Part shown: positions 16,035-24,952 of the stretch, piece after piece | Layout of the letters: each line of letters opens with the position of its first letter | How positions within the stretch are numbered: position 1 is the first letter of the stretch | NCBI GenBank assembly: GCA_945827805.1 | Contig: CALZOU010000003.1 | Location: 1 to 49,934 of the forward strand | Direction: 5' to 3' | DNA length: 49,934 nt | Origin: an uncultured Lachnospiraceae bacterium | GTDB lineage: Bacteria > Bacillota > Clostridia > Lachnospirales > Lachnospiraceae | Made by a program: the position numbers and the translations under genes | Notes under the pieces: generated by a model | What the model was told of the DNA's origin: nothing | What the model saw: only the letters and a program-made list of their open reading frames with translations | Database searches by the model: none

Positions 16035-16328
16035 ATGGCAAAGATCATTAAGAAGGAACGTTTCAAAGAAATGTATGAGGCTATCCTGAAGCTTCAGGAT
16101 GTGGATGAGTGTATCTCGTTTTTTGAGGATCTTTGTTCACCCACAGAGCTTTCTGCGATGGAGCAGCGCTACGAAGTGATGAGCCTTCTTTTGCAGAATA
16201 AAGTATACCTGGAGATTCTGGAGAAGACCAGTGCCAGCACAGCGACCATCAGCAGAGTGAAGCGGGTGATGGACTACGGCACAGGCTGTATGCCGCGGAT
16301 GATCCAGGAAATGCAGCAGGAAAAATAA
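16035..16328 (+). CDS. YerC/YecD-family TrpR-like regulator
   Basis: The 97-residue protein is all helical with a TrpR-type helix-turn-helix: LCSPTELSAMEQRYEVMSLL followed by ASTATISRVKRVMDYG. It lacks the tryptophan-repressor context and matches the Gram-positive YerC/YecD family of unknown regulon. GCAGGGA lies 8-9 bases before the ATG. A nested palindrome upstream is a candidate autoregulatory site. A hairpin at about 16339-16366 (GGCTGTCA with TGGCAGCC) may end the unit. Confidence 0.88.
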   Translation: MAKIIKKERFKEMYEAILKLQDVDECISFFEDLCSPTELSAMEQRYEVMSLLLQNKVYLEILEKTSASTATISRVKRVMDYGTGCMPRMIQEMQQEK

Positions 16329-16478
16329 GAAATATCGGAGGCTGTCACAATCAGACGTGGCAGCCTTTCGCATATGCGGCAAATACTAAATATCCTACAC
16401 TGTGGCTTGCCTGAATTTCATCTGACGCGTTGTAGTTAAGTAAATGAGTATTCGTAGCATAAACGAGGAGGAGTGAAC

Positions 16479-17306
16479 ATGATACACGAAATAGCACCGG
16501 AGATTCTGGATAACCAGTATCGAAGAGAAAACATACAGGACGACAGCAGCATAATGCTGTTCTTTGAAGGCAGACTGCTTCTTTCGACAAAAAATGGACA
16601 GATCAGCTACCCACGGTATGCCCAGGTAAAGAACAAAATCGGTCGGTATGTGTATCTGTTCTCCCTGAGCGGCCGCGGATATTTTCTGGCAGAGCCGCTC
16701 TTTACAGAGACAGAATACGAAGGCTTTCAGGCCGTGACGGCAATCCAGCTCAGAGATAAACAGCCCGTCAGTGAAGCCTTTGCCGGAATGACGGCTCTTC
16801 ATCTGTACCGCTGGTACGCATCCGTACAGTTCTGCGGCTGCTGCGGAAATCGGGCAAAACATGATGAAAATCAGCGCATGATGCGCTGCCCCTCCTGCGG
16901 ATACATGATGTTTCCAAAAATCTCTCCCGCGATCATCGTAGCCGTAACCGACGGCGAGAGACTCCTGCTGACAAAATACGCCGGCAGAAAGACCGCAGCC
17001 TACGCCCTGGTAGCCGGATTCATAGAAATAGGTGAGACTGCCGAAGAATGTGTAGCCCGTGAAGTCTTCGAAGAGACCGGTCTGCATATAAAAAACATCC
17101 GCTACTACGGCAGTCAGCCCTGGGGCTTCGACGGTAACCTGATGCTGGGCTACACCGCCCGCCTGGACGGCACCCACAAGATCGAACTGGATCAAAACGA
17201 ACTGTCAACCGCCGTATGGTTAAAACCGGAAGAAATCCCCGAAATCGCAGACTACTCCAGCCTCACCCGAGAAATGATCCGCCGCTTTAAACACGGCCGC
17301 CTCTAA
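16479..17306 (+). CDS. nudC: NAD(H) pyrophosphatase / NAD-cap hydrolase
   Basis: The 275-residue protein has a divergent N-terminal domain and a zinc ribbon (CGCCG...CPSCG, ~residues 121-143). The Nudix box GFIEIGETAEECVAREVFEE is complete, followed by the NudC signature SQPW. NudC-type enzymes hydrolyse NADH and remove NAD caps from RNA. The start is ATG 16479 with AGGAGGAG (16466-16473) just upstream; an in-frame GTG six bases earlier overlaps that site. No operon partner is evident; a large inverted repeat follows the gene. Confidence 0.92.
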   Translation: MIHEIAPEILDNQYRRENIQDDSSIMLFFEGRLLLSTKNGQISYPRYAQVKNKIGRYVYLFSLSGRGYFLAEPLFTETEYEGFQAVTAIQLRDKQPVSEAFAGMTALHLYRWYASVQFCGCCGNRAKHDENQRMMRCPSCGYMMFPKISPAIIVAVTDGERLLLTKYAGRKTAAYALVAGFIEIGETAEECVAREVFEETGLHIKNIRYYGSQPWGFDGNLMLGYTARLDGTHKIELDQNELSTAVWLKPEEIPEIADYSSLTREMIRRFKHGRL

Positions 17307-17326
17307 ATAAAGCCAAAACGTAAATG

Positions 17327-17481
17327 CGTGGCTACGGCAACTGGGCAGTCCTCCAGGGTATATAGAAGCATCGCGCGACTTTAGCGAGCACGACTCCGAG
17401 ACTACAGGCTCGGAGCGAGCGCAGCAGGAGCACGAGGATTCTATATACCCTGGAGGACTGCCCAGTTGCCGTAGCCACGCT
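17327..17481. repeat. Perfect 42-bp inverted repeat (155-bp hairpin element)
   Basis: The arms 17327-17368 and 17440-17481 are exact reverse complements (42 bp, beginning GCGTGGCTACGGCAACTGGG). The 71-base centre holds a second stem, CTCCGAG/CTCGGAG. No U tract and no ORF are present. It lies between nudC and the polyamine regulator promoter. It could be a MITE-like element or an unusually long terminator hairpin. Confidence 0.9.
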
Positions 17482-17514
17482 CTACACAAAATTCAACAAA
17501 ATCCCCCAAACCCA

Positions 17515-17572
17515 TTGACATTTATAAAAAAAAGCATATAATGCATTTTGTTAAGTTTAGTTTTACTAAACT
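17515..17572 (+). promoter_or_regulatory. Promoter and operator of the polyamine regulator/pot operon
   Basis: TTGACA (17515-17520) and TATAAT (17537-17542) are both consensus, 16 bp apart. Just downstream lies AGTTTAGT-TTT-ACTAAACT (17554-17572), a perfect 8-bp inverted repeat at about +6 to +24. This is a repressor position, probably bound by the XRE-cupin protein encoded next. Confidence 0.82.
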
Positions 17573-17624
17573 GCAATTTTAATATTACCTAAAATCAATG
17601 TAAAGAAAACGGCAGGAGGTTTTT

Positions 17625-18158
17625 ATGGAAATCGGCAGCAAACTGAAGGATCTTCGGGTACAGAAAGGTCTGACACAGGAGGAGCTGGCCGACCGCACAG
17701 AGCTTTCGAAAGGATTTATTTCCCAGCTGGAGCGCGATCTGACCTCACCTTCCATTGCCACTCTGGTGGATATCCTGCAGTGCCTCGGTACGGATATCGC
17801 CTCGTTTTTTCAGGATGAGACAGACGACAAAATCGCTTTTTCAGAAGAGGATTACTTCGTGAAAGAAGAGCCGGACTGCAAAGCAAGGATCGAATGGATC
17901 ATCCCAAATGCCCAGAAAAATAAGATGGAGCCCATCAGACTTACGCTTGAGCCCGGTGGTTCCTCTTATCCTGACAATCCCCACGAGGGAGAGGAGTTCG
18001 GTTATGTGATCGAGGGAGAAATCACCATCCGTCTGGGCAAAAAAAAGATCCCGGTAAGGAAAGGGGAATCTTTTTATTTTATCCCGTCGGCCAGACATTA
18101 TGTAAGATCCGACACTGGAGCCGTGCTGATCTGGGTCAGCACACCGCCGAGCTTTTAG
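17625..18158 (+). CDS. XRE-cupin transcriptional regulator (PuuR-like)
   Basis: The 177-residue protein has an N-terminal XRE helix-turn-helix (residues ~5-60, LRVQKGLTQEELADRTELSKGF split over two helices) and a C-terminal cupin (~105-175, EGEEFGYVIEGEI, GESFYFIPSARHYVRS). PuuR-type proteins sense polyamines or related amines. GGAGG precedes the ATG. Its position directly upstream of potABCD, with a palindrome after the promoter, suggests it represses its own operon. Confidence 0.88.
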   Translation: MEIGSKLKDLRVQKGLTQEELADRTELSKGFISQLERDLTSPSIATLVDILQCLGTDIASFFQDETDDKIAFSEEDYFVKEEPDCKARIEWIIPNAQKNKMEPIRLTLEPGGSSYPDNPHEGEEFGYVIEGEITIRLGKKKIPVRKGESFYFIPSARHYVRSDTGAVLIWVSTPPSF

Positions 18159-18195
18159 CATCGGCGTATCATTACTTGCACAGGAGGAGTAAGCG

Positions 18196-19278
18196 TTGAG
18201 CAGACAGCCTTTGATTGACCTTGAACACATCTCCAAATCCTTTGACGGAGAGATGGTACTGGATGATCTGAATCTGACCATCCATGAAAATGAATTTCTG
18301 ACGCTGCTGGGACCATCCGGCTGCGGTAAAACCACCACCTTAAGGATCCTTGGCGGATTTGTCACGCCGGATCAGGGTAAGGTCATATTTGATGGTAAGG
18401 ATATTACCAACCTGGCGCCGAACAAGCGAAATCTGAATACGGTATTTCAGAAATACGCACTGTTTCCCCATATGAATGTGGCGGAAAATATTGCCTTCGG
18501 ATTGAAAATCAGTGGTAAAACAGACGCTTATATCCGCGATAAAATTTCCTATGCTTTAAAGCTAGTCAATCTGGAGGGATATGAGAAAAGAAATCCCATG
18601 TCCCTGTCCGGCGGACAGCAGCAGCGTATAGCTATTGCCCGTGCTATCGTGAATGAGCCTAAGGTACTGCTTCTGGACGAGCCTTTGGGAGCACTGGATC
18701 TGAAGCTTCGCCAGGAGATGCAGTACGAGCTGGTGCGTCTGAAAAATGAGCTGGGCATTACTTTCGTTTATGTTACCCACGATCAGGAGGAAGCACTGAC
18801 CATGTCCGATACAGTGGTAGTCATGAACCAGGGCTATATCCAGCAGATGGGTACACCGGAAGATATCTATAATGAGCCCGAGAATGCTTTTGTCGCAGAC
18901 TTTATCGGTGACAGCAATATTATCGACGGTATTATGATCCAGGACAAGCTGGTGGAGATTCTCGGTGTTCGTTTTGTCTGTGTGGATACAGGATTTGGCA
19001 CCAACCAGCCGGTAGACGTAGTGATCCGTCCCGAGGATCTGATCCTTGGAGCCCCGGGCAGAGGCGTGCTGGACGGTGTAGTTACCAATCTGATTTTCAA
19101 GGGTGTACACTACGAAATGGAAGTCATGGCCAACGGCTACGAATGGCTGGTACAGAGTACGGTTGCCCGTCAGCCGGGAGAAAAGGTGAGTCTGTTTGTG
19201 GATCCTTTCAATATCCAGATTATGAATAAACCTGCGTCCGATGACGAGAAAGCTGTGGATCCGGATGAATACGAATAA
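18196..19278 (+). CDS. potA: Spermidine/putrescine importer ATPase
   Basis: The 360-residue ABC ATPase has Walker [10 protein letters not shown], signature LSGGQQQR, Walker [12 protein letters not shown] and [12 protein letters not shown]-terminal TOBE domain (~275-345, [12 protein letters not shown]) is typical of PotA. The start is TTG 18196: AGGAGGAG lies seven bases upstream and no ATG occurs until ~18253. First transporter gene after the regulator; its end overlaps potB. Confidence 0.92.
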   Translation: MSRQPLIDLEHISKSFDGEMVLDDLNLTIHENEFLTLLGPSGCGKTTTLRILGGFVTPDQGKVIFDGKDITNLAPNKRNLNTVFQKYALFPHMNVAENIAFGLKISGKTDAYIRDKISYALKLVNLEGYEKRNPMSLSGGQQQRIAIARAIVNEPKVLLLDEPLGALDLKLRQEMQYELVRLKNELGITFVYVTHDQEEALTMSDTVVVMNQGYIQQMGTPEDIYNEPENAFVADFIGDSNIIDGIMIQDKLVEILGVRFVCVDTGFGTNQPVDVVIRPEDLILGAPGRGVLDGVVTNLIFKGVHYEMEVMANGYEWLVQSTVARQPGEKVSLFVDPFNIQIMNKPASDDEKAVDPDEYE

Positions 19279-20089
19279 AAGAAAACTGCTGACAGGCCCT
19301 TATCTTGTGTGGGCTGTGGGCTTTATTATCCTGCCGCTTCTGATGATCCTGTATTATGGTCTGACGAATGACAGCGGCAGCTTTACACTGGACAATCTTT
19401 TGGCCATTGCTGATCCTATCCATGCCAAAGCATTGTGGGAGTCGGTACTGATCGCCCTTGGCAGTACACTGATCAGTCTGGTGATCGCCTATCCGCTGGC
19501 TTATATCTTAAGCAATATGGGTGGAAATAAGAGCGGCACCATCATCATGCTGTTTATGCTGCCCATGTGGATCAATTTCCTGCTGCGCATCATGGCGCTG
19601 CAGATGATCCTGGCCAATACCGGCATTTTGAATGCAATCCTGGGATTTTTCGGTATCGGCCCGCTGCACATTATGTATTCCAAGACAGCGATCCTGATCG
19701 GTATGGTCTACGAGTATCTGCCGTTTATGATCCTGCCAATCTATAATGTCATGTGCAAAATCGACCGAAATGTCATTGATGCAGCCCGGGATCTGGGCGC
19801 GGATACGAAAACCGTATTCATGCATGTAATCATGCCGCTGTCCCTGCCGGGGGTCTTAAGCGGTATTATCATGGTCTTTATTCCGGGAATCTCCGAGTTC
19901 GTTATTGCGGATATCCTGGGCGGATCCAAGGTGCTTCTGATCGGTAATGTTATCGATCAGGAATTTTCTCTGACGAATAACTGGCATCTGGGTTCCGGTC
20001 TTTCCATTGTACTGATGATCTTCATTTTTATCAGTATGGCCATTATGAATAAATACGATAAATCAGGGGAGGGACAGATGATATGGTAA
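19265..20089 (+). CDS. potB: Polyamine ABC permease PotB
   Basis: The 274-residue protein has six membrane helices and the permease EAA loop as [20 protein letters not shown]. The likely start is ATG 19265, overlapping potA by 14 bases; ATG 19241 in the same frame is an alternative, and neither has a strong ribosome-binding site, which suggests translational coupling. PotB forms the channel with PotC. Confidence 0.88.
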   Translation: MNTNKRKLLTGPYLVWAVGFIILPLLMILYYGLTNDSGSFTLDNLLAIADPIHAKALWESVLIALGSTLISLVIAYPLAYILSNMGGNKSGTIIMLFMLPMWINFLLRIMALQMILANTGILNAILGFFGIGPLHIMYSKTAILIGMVYEYLPFMILPIYNVMCKIDRNVIDAARDLGADTKTVFMHVIMPLSLPGVLSGIIMVFIPGISEFVIADILGGSKVLLIGNVIDQEFSLTNNWHLGSGLSIVLMIFIFISMAIMNKYDKSGEGQMIW

Positions 20090-20871
20090 AAACAAAATCC
20101 TTTCTCCAGAAATTTTATGTGGGACTGATCTTCACGATTTTGTATGCGCCCATTGCGGTACTGATCGTGTGTTCCTTTAATGCTTCCAAGGCCCGTACCA
20201 TATGGGGCGGCTTTACGCTGGACTGGTATGTGCAGCTGTTTCAGAATGAGGCAGTGATCGACGCAGTGAAAACATCGCTGATGCTGACTACATCGGCGGC
20301 ACTGATTGCCACTTTGCTGGGAACTTTTGCCTGTATCGGTATGACGGTGATGAGCAAAAGAAGCCAGGCAGTGATCGGTACGGTCACCAACATTCCCATG
20401 CTGAATGCGGATATTGTTACCGGTATCGCCATCATGCTGCTTTTTGTGCGGTTTATGAAACTGGGCTATACCTCCATGCTGATCGGTCATGTGACGCTGG
20501 GGATTCCCTATGTGATCCTGAATGTAAACCCGCGGCTTCGCTCTGCCAGTAAGACCACCTATGAGGCGGCACTGGATCTGGGCGCGGGACCGGTATATGC
20601 TTTTATCAAGGTGGTTCTTCCGGAACTGATGCCGGGCATTATGGCGGGATTTTTGATGGCATTTACCATTTCTCTGGATGATTTTATTATCACGTATTTT
20701 ACCAAAGGTGCCGGCATCAACACGATTTCCACGATGCTGTACCAGGAGGTGCGCCGCGGTATCAACCCGGAGATGTATGCCATGTCTACCCTGCTGTTTC
20801 TGGCGATCCTTCTGATCCTTTTTGTGGTCAACCGGATCGGGGCAAAACAGGACGAGATGAAGGTTTACTAG
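20083..20871 (+). CDS. potC: Polyamine ABC permease PotC
   Basis: The 262-residue protein has six membrane helices and an EAA loop (EAALDLGAGPVYAFIKVVLP). The start overlaps potB by seven bases (ATGGTAA region). It ends directly before the ribosome-binding site of potD. SLDDFIITYF in helix 5 is typical of PotC. Confidence 0.9.
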   Translation: MVKTKSFLQKFYVGLIFTILYAPIAVLIVCSFNASKARTIWGGFTLDWYVQLFQNEAVIDAVKTSLMLTTSAALIATLLGTFACIGMTVMSKRSQAVIGTVTNIPMLNADIVTGIAIMLLFVRFMKLGYTSMLIGHVTLGIPYVILNVNPRLRSASKTTYEAALDLGAGPVYAFIKVVLPELMPGIMAGFLMAFTISLDDFIITYFTKGAGINTISTMLYQEVRRGINPEMYAMSTLLFLAILLILFVVNRIGAKQDEMKVY

Positions 20872-20880
20872 GAGGTGCCC

Positions 20881-21948
20881 ATGAAAAAGTATGCAATACT
20901 GGCAGCTGCTATGGCGGCATGCCTTACTGTCACCGGCTGCGGCGCGGGTCAAAATGAATCTGCGGCAGCTGAGGATGACAATACACTTATCGTTTTTAAT
21001 TACGGCGATTATATAGAGCGAAGTGTCCTGGATATGTTCGAGGAGGAGACCGGGATCAAGGTCAAATACGAAGAGTATGTCACTCCCGAGGACATGTACA
21101 CGAAGTACCAGTCAGGCGCTATCAATTACGATCTGATCTGTACATCGGATTATATGATAGAAAAAATGATCCTGGCAGGGGAACTGCAGAAGATCGATAC
21201 TTCCTCTATGGAGAATTATGATAATCTGGATCCCACGTATCTGGATTTCTGCAAATCCTTTGATCCGAATAATGAGTATGCTGTACCGTATTTCTGGGGA
21301 ACCGTAGGTATCTGCTATAATACGGAAATGGTGGGAGAAGAGGTGGACAGCTGGGAAATCCTCTGGGATGAGAACTACAGTGATCAGCTGATCATGGAAA
21401 ACAGTATGCGGGATGCCTTTATCGTGCCGCTGAAGCTGATGGGAGCTTCCATTAATACCGTGGATAAAAATGAACTGCTGGAAGCTCAGCAGATGCTGTT
21501 TGATCAGAAAAAGCTGGTGATGGCATACCTGGTGGATGAGTCAAGAGACGCCATGATCTCCGGTGACGCGGCCATGGCGGTCATCTATTCCGGTGATGCC
21601 ACTGCCGCCATGGATGCCAATGAGGATCTGGACTACTGTGTACCGAAGGAAGGATCCAATATCTGGTTTGACTGCTGGATGATCCCGAAAACAGCAAAGC
21701 ATAAGGAGGCTGCGGAGAAATTCATTGACTTTATGAACCGCGTGGATGTGGGCCTGATGAATTTTGACTATATCTACTACGCAACCCCCAACCAGGCCGT
21801 TTATGAGGAACTGGATGACGAGACAAAAGAGGATTATACGATCTTCCCGGACGAGGAGACCTTAAGTAAATGTGAGGTGTATAAGTATCTCGGAGAAGAG
21901 GATGAGCGGTATTATAATCAGCTTTGGAAGGAATTGAAGTCGTATTAA
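20881..21948 (+). CDS. potD: Spermidine/putrescine-binding lipoprotein
   Basis: The 355-residue protein has a lipoprotein signal (MKKYAILAAAMAACLTVTGC, cleavage before Cys20) and the PotD family opening LIVFNYGDYIERSVLDMFEE. YEEYVTPEDMYTKYQ and PYFWGTVGI follow, as in PotD/PotF binding proteins. The start is ATG 20881, five bases after GGAGG; an upstream GTG at 20875 overlaps that site. Last gene of the operon. Confidence 0.93.
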   Translation: MKKYAILAAAMAACLTVTGCGAGQNESAAAEDDNTLIVFNYGDYIERSVLDMFEEETGIKVKYEEYVTPEDMYTKYQSGAINYDLICTSDYMIEKMILAGELQKIDTSSMENYDNLDPTYLDFCKSFDPNNEYAVPYFWGTVGICYNTEMVGEEVDSWEILWDENYSDQLIMENSMRDAFIVPLKLMGASINTVDKNELLEAQQMLFDQKKLVMAYLVDESRDAMISGDAAMAVIYSGDATAAMDANEDLDYCVPKEGSNIWFDCWMIPKTAKHKEAAEKFIDFMNRVDVGLMNFDYIYYATPNQAVYEELDDETKEDYTIFPDEETLSKCEVYKYLGEEDERYYNQLWKELKSY

Positions 21949-21963
21949 AATGAGTTTTGAATA

Positions 21964-22018
21964 AAGAACCAGCCCCGGGCTGCAGAGGAGTGTCTGCGAG
22001 CCGGGACTGGTTCTTTTT
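21964..22018 (+). terminator. Terminator of the pot operon
   Basis: AGAACCAG...CCCGG...GCAG pairs with CTGC...CCGGG...CTGGTTCT and is followed by TTTTTT. From 22019 to 22220 no gene is seen. A 17-bp fragment of the dispersed element (22174-22190) lies there. Confidence 0.88.
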
Positions 22019-22173
22019 TCAGGATGTTTTGGCAAGTGCTTTTTACATTTCAGAATCTTATCCTGTTTTCGTCTTTCTTAATCGCGCTGCTTGCCGTAAA
22101 AAATTCCACCGCAGGCAGGTATTTTCTGTCAGAAACGGCGCATACTGGTATCTGAAGAGAAACATGTTAAAGA

Positions 22174-22190
22174 GTAACTGTTCAGAACAG
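22174..22190 (+). repeat. Fragment of the dispersed element (copy F)
   Basis: GTAACTGTTCAGAACAG is identical to 7393-7409 of copy A; the GTAAGAAC part is missing. It lies 30 bases before spoVAD. Confidence 0.5.
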
Positions 22191-22220
22191 ATACGTTAAA
22201 GATACGTTTCGGAGGTGCCT

Positions 22221-23225
22221 ATGCAAAAAGGTGACAGAAGTATTGTATATGACGTACCGGTGTTTTTCGAAGGAGAAGGATCGGTGGTAGGAAAAAAAGA
22301 AGGGGACGGTCCCCTGGGCAAGCTGTTTGACGAGGTAGTAGCTGATCCTATGTTTGGGGAGAACAGCTGGGAAGAAGCAGAAAGCGAACTGCAGATTCGG
22401 GCGGCCAAAACAGCACTGAAAAAGAGTGGTCTGGAGCGGACACAGATCCGATATCTGTTTGCCGGAGATCTGGAGGCTCAGGGGGTGGCCAGCTCTTTTG
22501 GTATGGCTAAGCTGGAAATCCCCTATTTTGGCGTTTTCGGCGCCTGCTCCACTATGGGAGAAACTTTGATCCTTGGCAGCAGTATGGTGGCATCCGGGGC
22601 AGCAGACTATGTGATGTGTGTGACCTCCAGCCATTTTGCCAGTGCTGAAAAAGAATTTCGCTTCCCGCTGGAGTATGGAAATCAGCGTCCGCTGTCTGCC
22701 GGCTGGACAGTGACCGGAGGAGGTGCCTGTGTGCTGGGGCGCAGAAAGAAGCCTTTGGCCATCACAGCAGTAACGCCGGGGAAGATCGTGGATTATGGTA
22801 TGAAGGATTCCTTCAATATGGGAGCCTGCATGGCTCCGGCGGCGGTGGATACTATTGCCGCACATTTTAAGGATATGGGCTGTGGGCCGGAAGATTATGA
22901 TGCCATTTTTACAGGAGATCTGGGCATCATTGGCAGTCAGATACTGATCGAGCAACTGGCGAAGAAGTCTTATGATATTGAGGGCCGTCATGATGACTGC
23001 GGACTAAGAATATTCGATATCAAAAAACAGGACGTACATTCCGGTGGCACAGGCTGTGGGTGCGCAGCGTCGGTTCTGACGGCATTTATCTTGCCTCGGA
23101 TGAAGGAAGAGGGATGGAAAAGGGTACTTTTTGTACCGACAGGTGCGTTACTGTCCAAGGTAAGCTTTGCTCAGGGGCGGACGATACCGGCTATTGCTCA
23201 TGCGGTGCGTATTGAGGCGGTGTAG
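22221..23225 (+). CDS. spoVAD: Stage V sporulation protein AD
   Basis: The 334-residue soluble protein has a thiolase-like fold: GVFGACSTMGETLILGSSMV, CVTSSHFASAEKEFRFP, GGTGCGCAASVL. In Bacillus SpoVAD binds dipicolinic acid for uptake into the forespore. The start is ATG 22221 with GGAGGTG just upstream. spoVAE follows after about 110 bases. spoVAC, normally the gene before spoVAD, is not present here. Confidence 0.93.
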   Translation: MQKGDRSIVYDVPVFFEGEGSVVGKKEGDGPLGKLFDEVVADPMFGENSWEEAESELQIRAAKTALKKSGLERTQIRYLFAGDLEAQGVASSFGMAKLEIPYFGVFGACSTMGETLILGSSMVASGAADYVMCVTSSHFASAEKEFRFPLEYGNQRPLSAGWTVTGGGACVLGRRKKPLAITAVTPGKIVDYGMKDSFNMGACMAPAAVDTIAAHFKDMGCGPEDYDAIFTGDLGIIGSQILIEQLAKKSYDIEGRHDDCGLRIFDIKKQDVHSGGTGCGCAASVLTAFILPRMKEEGWKRVLFVPTGALLSKVSFAQGRTIPAIAHAVRIEAV

Positions 23226-23336
23226 AGAATCTTAGAAGAAAATCGCAAATGCAGAGCTGTGAAGTGAAGCTTAAACGGAAAAGGTAATGATGGAGTGACA
23301 TCAGTATAGAATTGAGCATATGAAAAGGAGGCTTGT

Positions 23337-23693
23337 ATGGATTATATTCTGGCATTTGTTGTTGGCGGTGCGATCTGCGCGCTGGTGCAGATCCTTCTGG
23401 ATAAAACGAAACTTTTGCCCGGACGGGTCATGGTGATCCTGGTATGTACGGGAGCAGTTCTGGGAGCGCTGGGCATATATGACGCTTTTCAGGATTTCGC
23501 GGGGGCGGGAGCGTCGGTACCGCTTCTGGGATTTGGCAACGTGCTGTGGAAGGGCGTGAAGGAAGCGGTGGATAAGGATGGTTTCCTCGGTCTGTTTACC
23601 GGTGGGTTTACGGCCGGGGCCGCAGGTATTTCGTCTGCCATTATTTTCGGCTGGATTGCCAGTCTGCTGTTTGGACCAAAGATGAGAAAGTAA
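23337..23693 (+). CDS. spoVAE: Stage V sporulation protein AE
   Basis: The 118-residue membrane protein has about four helices and family motifs GGAICALVQILLDKTKLLPG, FAGAGASVPLLGFGN and GLFTGGFTAGAAGISSAI. It works with SpoVAC and SpoVAD in the dipicolinate channel. AAAAGGAGG lies upstream of the ATG. Confidence 0.92.
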   Translation: MDYILAFVVGGAICALVQILLDKTKLLPGRVMVILVCTGAVLGALGIYDAFQDFAGAGASVPLLGFGNVLWKGVKEAVDKDGFLGLFTGGFTAGAAGISSAIIFGWIASLLFGPKMRK

Positions 23694-23700
23694 AAGAGAA

Positions 23701-23743
23701 GTCATACATCAATGGAAGTGGTTCATTGGTGTATGACTTTTTT
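23701..23743 (+). terminator. Terminator after spoVAE
   Basis: GTCATACATCAATG (23701-23714) pairs with CATTGGTGTATGAC (23724-23737, one G-U) and is followed by a T run. 23744-23845 holds nothing recognisable. Confidence 0.87.
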
Positions 23744-23845
23744 CTTTTGACGAAATGGAAAGAAATCAGTAACGCATGTATGGAGCATGCGATTTGGAAA
23801 AGAATATTAAAATTCTTTGGACCTTTTTTGAAATAAATGTGTTAA

Positions 23846-24067
23846 ACATCCACACAAGAATAAAACAGAAGCCCAGTTTGGATGTAGGTTAAGTAAAAAG
23901 GCGAAAAAGTCCAAATAAGGGCAGCCGTGCAGGTAATTATGGACGTTGTCTAAGAAAAAAAGGCGAAAAAGTCCAAATAAGGGCAGCCGTGCAGGTAATT
24001 ATGGACGTAGGCTAAGAAAAAAGGCGAAAAAGTCCAAATAAGAGCTGTCACGGAGATGGTTTTGGAC
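23846..24067. repeat. 62-bp hairpin tandem array 3
   Basis: Units at 23879-23913, 23940-23975 and 24002-24036 run TGGATGT or TGGACGT to GTCCA around GGCGAAAAA. They are followed by 26-nt spacers, the first two identical (AATAAGGGCAGCC...). A lone ACATCCA (23846-23852) and a terminal TGGAC (24063-24067) mark partial units. The period is 61-62 bp. The array ends at the start of the next gene. Confidence 0.83.
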
Positions 24068-24068
24068 A

Positions 24069-24557
24069 TTGAGCAAGCTGGATCTTTCTCTCGAAAGTAT
24101 CCGGGCTGTTTGTGAAAAGAAATGTTCACTGAAAAGCTGTCTGGATCTGCAGACGGAAATTCTGAGACGTCGCGGAAGGGATTACATAAACATGAGCAGC
24201 TTCTGTGAACGGATGTCCCAGGCAGGAGATTCGCTGGATACCATTTCTTCGGATGTCTGGCTGGAACAGATCGATATATGTGAAAAGGAGGGGACAACGT
24301 TTATGGATGTAAAGAAAACGGATATCCGCAGAAAAAAGACGATGGGAGCCGTTGGCGCGGCTGTTGTCATGATCATTTTCTTTGGTCTGATGATCTGTCT
24401 CGTGATGTGGGCCAACAACGAAGATCCGGCACCAGCAGGAGTTTTCTGGGTCACGGTAGGTATCTTTTGCCTCGTGATCATTGGTATTGTTGTAGCGGCT
24501 GTCGGCAGAATGAAAGAAATCAAAGGAGGAGAAGAAGATGAAGCTTCTAAGTATTGA
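24069..24557 (+). CDS. Two-helix membrane protein of unknown function
   Basis: The 162-residue protein has a helical cytoplasmic N-terminus (~1-90) with paired cysteines (CEKKCSLKSC), then two membrane helices (GAVGAAVVMIIFFGLMICLV and VFWVTVGIFCLVIIGIVVAA). I do not recognise the family. The start is taken as TTG 24069, directly abutting array 3; GGAG at 24052-24055 is a distant ribosome-binding site, and ATG 24192 is an alternative. Its end overlaps the ybjQ-like start by 20 bases, so the two are co-translated. Confidence 0.65.
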   Translation: MSKLDLSLESIRAVCEKKCSLKSCLDLQTEILRRRGRDYINMSSFCERMSQAGDSLDTISSDVWLEQIDICEKEGTTFMDVKKTDIRRKKTMGAVGAAVVMIIFFGLMICLVMWANNEDPAPAGVFWVTVGIFCLVIIGIVVAAVGRMKEIKGGEEDEASKY

Positions 24558-24864
24558 GTATATTCCGGGTGAAGAGATTGAGGCCCTGGGTATGGTAAAG
24601 GGAACTGTGGTACAGTCAAAAAATATCGGCAGAGATTTTATGGCCGGCATGAAAGGTCTGGTGGGCGGTGAGATCGTTGGTTACACCGAAATGCTCAATG
24701 AGGCCCGGCAGATCGCGGTAAAGCGTATGGTAGATGAGGCAAAAGCCATGGACGCAGACGCGATTATCGGTATTCAGTACGGTTCATCCCAGGTGATGCA
24801 GGGAGCGGCTGAGATGGTGGCCTATGGTACAGCAGTGAAAATTCTAAAGAAAAAGTCAGAATAA
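24538..24864 (+). CDS. YbjQ-family protein
   Basis: The 108-residue protein fits the YbjQ family (once called heavy-metal binding): IEALGMVKGTVVQSKNIG, EARQIAVKRMVDEAKAMDADAIIGI and the terminal GTAVKI. It forms decamers in known structures; its function is unsettled. It overlaps the upstream membrane protein gene, and GGAGGAGAAG precedes the ATG. Confidence 0.9.
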   Translation: MKLLSIEYIPGEEIEALGMVKGTVVQSKNIGRDFMAGMKGLVGGEIVGYTEMLNEARQIAVKRMVDEAKAMDADAIIGIQYGSSQVMQGAAEMVAYGTAVKILKKKSE

Positions 24865-24885
24865 AAAGCAATCCAAATAAGAAAC

Positions 24886-24947
24886 CGCCTGATCAGCATG
24901 GGGATAGTATCCTGAGGGATAAATCTTAGCCGATCAGGCGTTTTTTT
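24886..24947 (+). terminator. Terminator after the ybjQ-like gene
   Basis: CGCCTGATC (24886-24894) pairs with GATCAGGCG (24932-24940), followed by seven T. Confidence 0.88.
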
Positions 24948-24952
24948 GCTAA

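Noticed and set aside
22182-22991. Minus-strand frame opposite spoVAD
   Set aside because: Antisense to a clear SpoVAD; no family features or ribosome-binding site.
9673-24067. CRISPR array reading of the 36/26-nt repeats
   Set aside because: Units are imperfect, spacers within an array are alike rather than unique, and no cas genes are present.
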